NCBI GenBank assembly: GCA_963971535.1
Contig: OZ020585.1
Span: 27,336,193 to 27,400,192, forward strand
Length of the DNA stretch: 64,000 nt
Origin: Notolepis coatsorum
Lineage: Eukaryota > Chordata > Actinopteri > Aulopiformes > Paralepididae
Direction: 5' to 3'
Positions 55,306 to 64,000 of this stretch are shown piece after piece; position 1 is the stretch's first letter, and the number at the start of each line of letters is the position of its first letter. The notes under the pieces were generated by a model, which worked only from the letters and a program-made list of their open reading frames with translations, searched no databases and was not told the origin of the DNA. The position numbers were made by a program, and so were the translations under genes.

Positions 55306-56249
55306 TTAACACTTTCAGCGCCACGCCTGGTTTTCCGTTTTACCGCTTGAATGCCACCATCGGCGCCAATGTTAACGTTAATATCGCCTAATCTATGTTT
55401 TAAATTATGGCTATGTGTCTAATCTGCCCATCGCATTATCAAAGACTATTTTCCAGTCAGTGCTGTGAAGGCAGATTGTTTTTTTATCGCGTCGTTGCCG
55501 TTTCAGAGCAGTTAGAAAAGCCCCCGTTTTGATATAAAAAACAGCTCATTCTGGAGCATTCTATGAAAATCGTCTTTTAGTGGAATATTCCACAACGTTG
55601 ATATTCGTCGGCCTTTTTATGAATCGTTTTCAAATAAACGCTAGATGATCAATATTATACGTGCACGCACGCACATTACGGCCGTGCACTGATAATCGCT
55701 CCGTTGATTTCCTCACGGACTTTTACAGTGAAACCGAAAGAAGACATTTCACAAAACAGCTTATAACTTCATCAAACTTACTCTGATTATCCTACCACTG
55801 ATAACATAGTCCTTACCTGACATCAGATGGTATCCAACTGGTATATTCAAATTCCTGATCACCATTCGAAAAAATCGATACGTGTATGGATCCAACGCGA
55901 TACAGTAAAACTCCATGATCCGCGGGGCTCTGAGGCTCCAGAATGAACTCTAGTAACCCCGGCTGGATCAGTGAACTGGAAAATGTGGAGTACCGGATTT
56001 TTTTCCCCATTCATTTTCATTGAGTCCATTCCAAAATCACTTATGTCATCTGGGAGACGACAGGGGGCGCTTTTTTCCACAGTGATCGCCGGCGCCCCTC
56101 GGCTATACTCGGGTAGGCTCGGGTGATGCAATAATTTTTCAGATCGCAAAAAAATAATAATAATAATAATTCCGAGAAATCTCGTGAGTGGCATGCAAAC
56201 ACCTAAAAAAAAAACCGAGAAATCTCGTGAGTGGCACTCAAAGTGTTAA
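55306..56249 (-). mobile_element. TTAA-family element, copy 5 (944 bp, minus)
   Basis: It begins TTAACACTTTCAGCGCCA and ends TGGCACTCAAAGTGTTAA, with TTAA at both ends. CCGAGAAATCTCGTGAGTGG occurs twice near the right end (about 56172 and 56215), the duplicated terminal palindrome. The interior is the reverse complement of blocks in copy 3. It abuts the Harbinger-like element and shares its TTA. Confidence 0.85.
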
Positions 56250-57066
56250 AGGGATACTTCAAACAACTACTACTTTGTACTATATGTCTGTATGTCTAGC
56301 TAGCGCGCTTATTAATAAACCGGTGATTATTATAATTCTGTCTCTGGTCCACTATTCTTTTAATTGTGCATATTACTCCTCTCCTCATTCGAACCTAGAA
56401 CTGTGCCCGTGGCGAACAGCTGTTACAGTAAGTGACACAAGTGCTACAGAAGCAGCGTGGATTATGTGTTTCAGAGTATAATGTTGGATCAATAAAATGT
56501 AATCGATATTTGGAATGGCGATCAGGAATTGGATTCATCTTTTTGCAGAACATCTGATCTGAGGTAAGGACTGTATGTTACCAGTTTTGGGTTAATCAGA
56601 GTTTTTTTTCACAGCGTTCACAACGTGCGTGTGTGGCGTTGGGCGCCGAGCGCGGCACGAATAAATGATTTTTCAGCCCGCTTTTGTATCGTGCATAAGA
56701 ACACAAATACTCTCTATAATCTAGCGTTTGTTTGAAAACTATTCATAAATCAGCCGGAAAATGACAACGTGTTTTGTGTATTCCAGTAAATGGCTATTAC
56801 TGCGGAATCTTTTTTTCTTTCTAGAAATCTCCAAAACTATACTCTTATTCAAAACGGTATAAAACGGAAATGTACTGATGAAAAAACAATCAGTTTCGTA
56901 CATGTTGACTGCAAGCAAGTCATTGATAAGCGACGGGTGTATTAGACCCATAGCCATAATTTAAGATATAGTTTAATCGCTCGCAAATGTGCTCGTCCTC
57001 CCATTTATTAATGTGCTGGCATACAAGCGATAATTCGTCATATCCGGCCGGCACACAATGTGTTAA
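56246..57066 (+). mobile_element. Remnants: TTAAAGGGATACTTC MITE start and TTAA-family right half (copy 6)
   Basis: 56246 starts a TTAAAGGGATACTTC end like that at 34949. From about 56487 the sequence CGATATTTGGAATGGCGATC to GCCGGCACACAATGTGTTAA (TTAA at 57063-57066) parallels 38410-38985 of copy 3. The left half of copy 6 is missing. Confidence 0.65.
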
Positions 57067-57117
57067 GTAGAAAAATGCTATTTTTAATCTAGATTAATTA
57101 CAGAAAATTGTGAGATT

Positions 57118-57593
57118 AAGGCGGCTAGGTAGCGCAGCGGACTAAGCGCCTGCCTACCACCGCAGAGACACTGGTATCGAATCCAGCTGTCAGCGGTACC
57201 TCCGGCTTGGTCGGTCGTCCATACTAACCAATTGGCAGTGTTAGCAGGTGGGAAGCCGGCGGGGTATGTTACCTCGTCGTTGTAAACAGCGACTCCTACA
57301 GGTCGGTCGGGGCGCCTGCTCAGCGAGGGAGGGAACTGGGGGAAGTAGTGAGCCTCCCACGCGTTACACTCCCCCAGTGAGAGTCCTTGCCGTCAGGTGA
57401 AAAGAAGCGGCTGGCTGACTCCGCATGTATCGGAGGGGACATGTGATAGTATCTATCAACCCTCCCTAGACCGGCAAGTGGGGGGCAAATGCACGCAATG
57501 ACTAGGAAGGGGAGGGGGGAATTGGCATAACGACTAAATTGGGATGGGAGAAAAATACAGAAAAAAGGAGAGAAAAGTAGATTAAAAAAAAAT
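57118..57593 (+). mobile_element. tRNA-derived SINE, copy 4 (plus, most diverged)
   Basis: Duplications AAAATTGTGAGATT lie at 57104-57117 and 57594-57607. The head GGCGGCTAGGTAGCGCAGCG has an A box TAGCGCAGCGG and a B-box-like GTATCGAATCC. The body block CAGCGACTCCTACAGGTCGG is retained and the tail is GAGAAAAGTAGATTAAAAAA. It is more diverged from the other four copies than they are from each other. Confidence 0.92.
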
Positions 57594-57609
57594 AAAATTG
57601 TGAGATTGA

Positions 57610-58540
57610 GATTATCTATTGACGGCACTAGAAAAAACACAGTTAGACTTTTCTGACTAACAAAGATCATGTCTTCGAGAGGATATAGGAGACGGCGTCC
57701 ACGTCTCTCTCTCTCTCTCTCTCTCCCTGCTATTCTCCCCCGAGGGATACTTATGACTTGGTGCTTTTTCCCAGCTCTTAATTTGACAGTTCATGCTCCT
57801 CTTTCTTCTGCTCACTTTGTTCTCGGGTGACTCCTCTGTTCTGTTCTCTGGGGGGGACCTGTTGTTGTCACTGCCGTCGGTGTAAACAAACAACGCAGCC
57901 TTCAGGGCTAATTAGCGAGCTAGCTGGCACTCTGCAGCCACAAACCACAGAGAGAAAAGGGGGACTGAAGGCTAAACACACAGACACATGCGTGAGGATA
58001 TTAAACACAATAGGGCATAGACACAAAGGGCTCAATGACACTTCGACACTGCCGGAATCAAACTGGGAACGTATGATTACCAGACGACTGCTCTACCTCC
58101 TGAGCAGCCACTTAATATGCAAATAAACACTTAGGCCAACACCCACGTTAAGATGCATGTGAAATAGAATAGATCACATACAGTAGTAGTTTCCATTACA
58201 GTTTACAATGTCACTGTGAAACCCCTTTAGAATGGAGGGGCGTCACTAAACAACCCGTTGGCCAGGTGTGATTTTCATTATAACGTTACACACCATCTTG
58301 ATTCCCTCCCTCTCTCATCAACTACCTTCACGTTTGAAATGCATAGGGAGGTGAGATTATCAGCACACAACAGTGGCAATTACACACGCATATATGGTAG
58401 CTCTCCACACGTTATTCTCCTTCCATAAATGTCATTATGGATTTTAGCCAAGACTTCTCCATAGACAAATAGAGCTGGCGTGGGATGGTTTATTGTGAAT
58501 ATAAGCCTGGCGACCAAAGTGTTAAAACACATTTGTTCTT
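57610..58540. other. Single-copy DNA, no gene
   Basis: CT repeat at 57701-57725. Frames here lack recognisable domains. Confidence 0.35.
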
Positions 58541-58544
58541 CCTA

Positions 58545-58712
58545 GCTTTAAAAAAATATGTAGTCTGCTGCTGTAATTTTGTTTGTAGTTCTGTGTACTC
58601 TGTATTGTGTTTGTTTTTTACTATATTATGGTTTTTACTGTGAAGCACTTTGGTCAACCATGTTGTTTTTAAATGTGCTATACAAATAAAGTTGGATTGG
58701 ATTGGATAGACA
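58545..58712 (+). mobile_element. L2-like LINE 3' end with TTGGA tail
   Basis: GTGAAGCACTTTGGTCAACC and AAATGTGCTATACAAATAAA, followed by GTTGGATTGGATTGGAT, match the 3' end at 41188-41257 but with a different short-repeat tail. Confidence 0.8.
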
Positions 58713-59028
58713 TAAAAGCAAACAACCACACATTCATACAGGCGTAGACAGACTCACCCAGACACACACACAAAGACACACACCAGAGTACACAGACATT
58801 TACGTATTGACACACTGAAGGATATACACACAAACAAAACAGAGTACACACTCATACACATTGACATGCTAAAGCAGACAGACCAAACACACTCACAGAC
58901 TCTAATGGAAACAATGAGACTCTCTGCTGTGGTTGATGGACCAGGTGTCACATCCTCAGGCACAAGGTGAGGCAGCCCATAATAAGAGCTTTAAATACAA
59001 CCTTCCTACCACAAATGTGCGTTTGATA

Positions 59029-59037
<9 letters not shown>

Positions 59038-59068
<31 letters not shown>
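59038..59068. repeat. (GA)n microsatellite
   Basis: GA run of about 31 bases. Confidence 0.95.
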
Positions 59069-59071
<3 letters not shown>

Positions 59072-59156
59072 TAAATTGATGTGTAAATATGTCAGCAGTG
59101 AATTCATTGTGTGTGTACAACTGTGAGACCCTAAGAGACACAGGATGAAAACAAAG

Positions 59157-59946
59157 TTAAAGGTGCTATAGATAAGATAACATTGAGCCACTAGATGTCC
59201 CATTAGAGCATCAGCATGACGGCATGTCTCAACTAGCAGCACGTTTATCCAATCAGGTGAATTCTGGAAGTAGGGAGGGGATAAAGCATGCAACATGTAA
59301 ATAAAATTTATTTTGGACCTGCCAATCTTTAAAATTACCAAATTCATAAATCAATAAAAAAAAAAAAATGTTGATCTACTTTTTTCTCCCATTTTCTATT
59401 TGTCTCCCACCCCAATTTCGTATCGTCCAATTCTACCCTCCCCTGTCTCGAACGCTGTTAGGCCATGCCTCCCACAAGCCGGCTGCAATGTGGACGAAGC
59501 CTTACATCACGTGTCCCCTCCGGTACTCGAGGAAGCAGCCGTCGCATCTTTTCACCTGCACAGCGCGATCTCTCAGCGGCGGGGGTCTGCGTGGGAGGGA
59601 CACGCTGCCCCCGTCGCTTCCTGATTCTGCTGCGCAGGCGCACCAACCGACCTGTAGGAGTTGCTGTCCACAACGTCCGATCCCCACCCATCAGCTTTCA
59701 ACCCCTAACACTGCCAATTGTGTTAGTATGAACGACCAGCCAAGCTGATAGCAATGCGGAGAGCTGGGCTCAAACCCAGCGTCTCCTGCATTGGTGGCGA
59801 GCGCCTTGCCCACTACACCACCTAGCCGCCCCATAAATCAATACATTTGCGGAAAAAACAATAGCTTTATTATGCACCTTTCTAAAAGCTCTGTGGATGA
59901 TTCAAATGATTCGTCTACATAAACCTTTTATCTATAGCACCTTTAA
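59157..59946. mobile_element. TTAAAGGTGC-ended element carrying a nested SINE
   Basis: The ends TTAAAGGTGCTATAGATAA and TTATCTATAGCACCTTTAA are perfect inverted repeats. With the SINE removed the element is about 300 bases. The first ten bases equal those of the palindromic element at 30989. Confidence 0.9.
59357..59831 (-). mobile_element. tRNA-derived SINE, copy 5 (minus)
   Basis: Duplications CATAAATCAATA lie at 59345-59356 and 59832-59843. The T-rich tail is at the left and the head GCGAGCGCCTTGCCCACTAC with ACCACCTAGCCGCC at the right. The family block appears as CCGACCTGTAGGAGTTGCTG. Confidence 0.93.
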
Positions 59947-60178
59947 TGTCAGCAGTGCATTAGGTCTATGTACATACGTGTGTGTGTGTGTAACGTAAGT
60001 GTTAAATTAACCTTGTATTGTATTTCTGTGTATTTCAAATGTCACCAAATCCTGGTGTTTATGAACAGTTGTGATTATTTTATGGTTTCTTTATACCAAA
60101 TTCTCAAGACATGTACTGTCACTTTAAGAGTTCACCGCGTAGTTCACCGGCGGCCATCTTGCTTGAGTGGACTACTGC

Positions 60179-62032
60179 TTTAACACTTTGAGTGCCAACG
60201 ACGAGATTTCTCGTTAGTTCATGCCAACCGTTGAGTGCCAGAGAGACGAGAGATCTCGTTTTAGATATTTTTAGCGATTTCCATTCATATTTCATCAATC
60301 TAGCCTCACGTTACCACTGGAACTCTCTCTGAGCTCCATTGGGAAAATACCGCCCCCTATCGTCTCTCGGGATGGTACTGCACCCCTTTGGATTGGATTG
60401 AATGAAACGTATGGAGAGAAAAAAAGTCCTGCTTCCACATTTTACTTGTCAGACAAGTAACCCGAGACGATCGAAGTCATTGCCAAGCCGCAGAATAGCG
60501 GATAATGTGCGTTTCCAGTACCCAGCGTTGGATCAATAAACGTAAGCCTGCCGCGATAAGCAATAAATAGATTAATCGGCGCAATAATTAAAATGAATGC
60601 AATGATTTTGACGGGCGCGATTAATTGCTATTTGCGCGTTTGTTTTAATGAGGCGGAACCAGTACCCCTCGTCAGTCACTCTCCGTGTGGGGGGCCGCTG
60701 GCCTTACTACAGAGTACAGCACGGGAGCTCCGTGGGGCACTAGCAACGCCACATAGCTTAACTACATTTCTCAATAGTGTTGCTCCTTTTAACCAAGTAG
60801 CGTTCTTTGTAGTGTAACGTTAGCTATTTTTAGACCCAAGTAGTTACTCACTACTGCCCGGAGAAACTGGACTGCTAAATAAAGATTAAAGATCTAGCGT
60901 TGATGCTATTCAATGCTAACAACATTAGCTAAATAGCTAACAAACGAAATACAACGTATAGCATAGCTACAACACAGAATAACGTTAATACAATTACATG
61001 CATCATTGTTTACAATGAACGGGTGGGGCTAGTCAAAGGACTGGACACGGGGACAAGTTAAACATGAATTAATTTATTATAACAGGTAGTTTCGAGTCGT
61101 GCCTACGCACCACAGGGCTACTATTCTATTATATACGGCTTTGACGCTTCCTCCTCATCGTTGATTGCCTGTAGTAGCTGCATCTAACGTTAGTAGCTAA
61201 CGTTAAAACTAACCTAAAGTTAGTTGTTCACCAACAATCTCAACATTTGTTTTATCATTAGCTCAAAAACACAGAACCAGACGAGACAAGTTGTCCGCTC
61301 AATACGTTCCGCTAGGATAATAACAATACTTCCGCTCCGGACCGGTGGGTGGGTTTCAAAATAAAAGTCTAAAACACCGGAAAATACATTTATTTTGTAC
61401 AGCGTTTTCCTCCACGAGTACTCGAGTACATCATGTGATCAATCGATCTGGATTATTTTTGCCCATCCCTAGTTTATCCTGTGCTGAAGTCTCCATTCCA
61501 ATAGAGTATATATTTTGGTGTTTATTTGATTATCGTTTCACTGCCTTTTTATTTATTACGTTTCCAGTTTTTTCCTCACACTTTATTAACATTTTGTACA
61601 TGGTACCGCAAGGTACATTAATAATACATGTACATGTTAAAAGGATGACACAAAAAGCCAGACAGAGGGCTTGTTTCCAGTTTCAGTTTGTTTTATAATA
61701 AACAATCAAACTGAACATTTTTTTATTTAGGATATTTAAAATGTCTAAAGGGCGATTATCACAGAATCTTCTGAAATTTTCAAAAACTTTCAAGAAACGA
61801 GCGTTTTTCAAAATGGTATAAAACGGAAATGAACAGATTGAAAAACAATCAGTTTCGACAATGTTGACTGCAAACAAGTCATTGATAAGCGACGGCCATA
61901 TTATACACATAATTATGCCATAATTTAAGATATAGTTTATGCGTTCGCAAATATGAGAGCTCTGTCATTGAAGTGGGTGTTGGCACGCAACGGGGTTCCG
62001 GGGCACCGGACCCTTGGCACTCAAAGTGTTAT
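60179..62032 (+). mobile_element. TTAA-family element, copy 7 (1.85 kb, with internal insertion)
   Basis: It starts TTAACACTTTGAGTGCCA with palindromes ACGAGATTTCTCGT and CGAGAGATCTCG, and ends TTGGCACTCAAAGTGTTAT, where the last TTAA has become TTAT. Internal CCGCCCCCTATCGTCTC and AATGTTGACTGCAAACAAGT match copies 3 and 4. About 1.2 kb between 60545 and 61740 is absent from copy 3 and includes hAT-like words (GCGATTAATTGC, GCCCATCCCTAG), so it is a further insertion with unresolved ends. Confidence 0.75.
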
Positions 62033-62346
62033 GGTGATGATCTGCATAAACAAAAATACTCTTAACTCGCTGAAATCTTGACGGATTTACAAACGGTTTG
62101 GTTTATTACAAACGTTATTAACTATACTATTATTAATTAATAATTCATTCTTGCTTGGAAGAATTATTTTAATATCAAAGACAAAGTACATTATAAGTAT
62201 GCAGTATGATAACTACATCTCTTGACGTTTTTAACAAACCAAACGGTTGAAAATGGAGCAAGCTATGGTTAATTCAATAGTATATGCATTATGCACCATA
62301 GACATGCATGTTATGAGTGGGCGTGCTCCACCCACGCAAGATGGCC

Positions 62347-63517
62347 CAGGGCTCTACGCTAACCTTTTTCCCAAGGAGCACATGTGCTCCTAAATGAAAA
62401 GATTTAGGAGCACACAAAGAAATTTAGGAGCACCCAAACATATTTAGGAGCACAGTGAAAATATTTCAAGTAAGATTTTTTTTTTTTTTTTAATAAATGT
62501 ATATTTGTACTGTGCGTGCATGTGTGTAAATTAGCTCTAGCTACAACCCTGCATGTTTACATTTTGTATTTTGTACTTGATGTTCATTAACATGTGCTGT
62601 CCCTATCAAATAAACTATTGCTATAAAAGTCACAGTCACTTAACTTTAGCTTTTGCCCATTTTATGCATTTGTTTTGGCTAGTGTTGCTCTTCTAGAAAA
62701 ATAATCCTTTCAGGGTTGCCTATTGAAATACTGTACACCTCCAGTACAGAAACATTATTTATGAGTTTGTCAGGTAGACCATTGATTGACAGTTGAGTCT
62801 GCCAATTACGTCACATCGCTTGCACTGCGGCCGTCCGAAGCTGCAGCTGGACCCTATTGCCCATCTCTGCTGTTGATAACGCTAGCCAAGTTATTATACA
62901 CACAGATACACAGTGGGCCAGTGACTTTGGTGTAGGGGTGTAACAATGCATCGATCCTAAGGGGAAAATTCAACTGCATCGATTTGAAAATGTTAGAATC
63001 AATTATCGCAATTTTAATGTGTACACGACCGTTGTTATTGTCATGTCCGTTACAGCCAACACAACGACATAATACGCTACTGCATCAACGTTATGATTAA
63101 CAAAGCAAGGCATTCGTTTTGTTGCATTACCGTTATATTACTATTGCTATCGATAAATCTAGGTGTTCTAAAATCTATTGCTATTGGTAAGACTATATAA
63201 TAAGTTAGTGTCTCGGAAAACGCAGAGCCCTGATCGCAATGGCGGAGTTTCAGGACGTAAATAAGCAAAATGAGAGCTTCCGATTGGTCATTTGCTTTAT
63301 TTCCCATGAAACCAGTCACGTCACTCTACTGTGATTGGACCGTTGGCTTGAGTGTAATGTGGGACTTGTAGTTTTTTAACGATTCTCAGCGGAGAAAAAA
63401 AAAAAAGGACTGAGGCTGTAATCTGCACTTGCACACCATGCGCGTAATTGATTTTTCAGGTTCGCACACATATTTTTAGGGGCATATGCAAGCAATGGGT
63501 CGCACTGTAGAGCCCTG
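62347..63517. mobile_element. hAT-like element with 5-bp duplication ('CAGGGCTCTAC')
   Basis: CAGGGCTCTACGCTAAC at the left and GTAGAGCCCTG at the right are inverted. TGGCC stands on both sides (62342-62346, 63518-63522), and removing the element restores the CAAGATGGCCACCATG of the host copy. Near the left end are three TTTAGGAGCAC repeats. A second hAT-like start (TAGGGGTGTAACAATGCATC, 62935) is nested inside, followed by the shared core at 63077-63130. Confidence 0.82.
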
Positions 63518-63539
63518 TGGCCACCATGATGTGGCATAT

Positions 63540-64000
63540 TAACACAATGAGCGCCAGATGGCGCTGTGGGTGTATGGCCGTTTGTGCCAGCGCTTTGTTC
63601 AATGGGATAATGCCGGTGTTTGCAACTGCTAAAACTATATTAAATATTATAGCTATGGATCTAATAACATTGTGAGTGCAACATTGCAACCTTTTTTCAG
63701 CTAACAGTTTTTTAGGCATTTACCCAGCTAAGATAGTAAAATGTATAAATTAAGAGGCATACAATCATCAAACTAAAGATTTCCAGTCATACAACCAATC
63801 ATCCATCCATCAGTGAGTTTCTTCCGGTCAACATGCAAACATTTTTTTTTTCATCCATACATTTCCGTTTTATACCGTGGTGAATAGGAGTATAGTTATA
63901 TATAGTAATCCCAGGAAAAGACGCGAAAACAGCGTTTTAGTGAAATTCACTAAACACGTTGCCATTCCTCGCTTGGATCAACAATCAATCTGAAATCAAC
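63540..64000 (-). mobile_element. TTAA-family element, copy 8, cut by the window end
   Basis: TTAACACAATGAGCGCCA with the palindrome GCGCCAGATGGCGC, then TGTGCCAGCGC, gives the paired terminal motif. The interior (ACTATATTAAATATTATAGC) parallels the reverse of the right part of copies 3 and 7. The other end lies outside the window. Confidence 0.65.

Larger units (their letters stand above)
60117..63540. mobile_element. Second copy of the long-TIR element, expanded by nested insertions
   Basis: 60133-60180 (GTAGTTCACCGGCGGCCATC to ACTACTGCTTTAA) matches 32951-32995 of the element at 32902. 62033-62345 (ATGATCTGCATAAACAAAAA to GCAAGATGGCC) matches 33567-33856, and GGCCACCATGATGTGGCA (63519 onward) continues it. 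Between these lie a 1.85-kb TTAA-family element and a 1.17-kb hAT-like element. The outermost left end is degraded. Confidence 0.75.

Noticed and set aside
61345-61698. 117-codon frame considered as a transposase remnant
   Set aside because: It has no DDE/DDD motif context or zinc-ribbon cysteines and is AT-rich; it lies in an unresolved insertion within a TTAA-family copy.

Overview
The window is vertebrate genomic DNA, almost certainly from a teleost fish. It has no bacterial-style gene packing and no long single-copy reading frame. It is dense in microsatellites and carries repeat types typical of teleost genomes: L2-like LINE tails ending in ATT/GATAA/TTGGA repeats, a long tRNA-headed SINE, hAT-type short elements with 8-bp duplications, PIF/Harbinger-like elements, TTAA-flanked elements, and a 'GCGGCTTATA' repeat. 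The species cannot be fixed from the sequence. I see no host protein-coding exon that I can name; the only clear host-derived coding sequence is a processed pseudogene of a TACC-family gene.

Layout. About 1-29 kb is mostly single-copy, intergenic or intronic-looking DNA interrupted by simple repeats: the TATG/TG cluster at 3.15-4.02 kb, a 520-bp GA tract at 8.2-8.7 kb, many poly-G runs and GATA-like satellite at 25.8-26.3 kb. It has a few LINE 3' ends (2.65, 4.97-5.39, 10.0-10.7, 17.5, 25.1 kb), one Harbinger-like element (17.68-18.63 kb) and one hAT element (22.41-23.09 kb). Several AT-rich homeodomain-motif stretches look like candidate conserved regulatory DNA, and 24.63-24.85 kb looks like a CpG-rich first exon on the minus strand. 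A 40/59-bp minisatellite lies at 28.44-29.08 kb.

From about 29 kb to the end the DNA is a nested transposon landscape. The centrepiece is one L2-like LINE (about 36.91-41.26 kb) broken by two SINEs, a TTAA-type element and a TACC retropseudogene whose 5' end is inverted. Other large units are a hAT-like element carrying a SINE (46.48-47.93 kb) inside a minisatellite, a 3.4-kb Harbinger-like element (51.88-55.31 kb) carrying a Myb/SANT-like gene but no visible transposase, and a nested stack from 59.2 kb to the end.

How parts relate. No operon-like or pathway logic exists here; the relationships are insertion chronology and module sharing. Three patterns stand out. First, a TTAA-flanked family (about eight copies) with variable palindromes just inside its ends. 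Second, hAT-like elements with different termini share one internal core, part of which (a 3'UTR-like stretch with AATAAA) also occurs in the Harbinger-like element. Third, a roughly 480-bp tRNA-derived SINE is present in five copies, each with target-site duplications.
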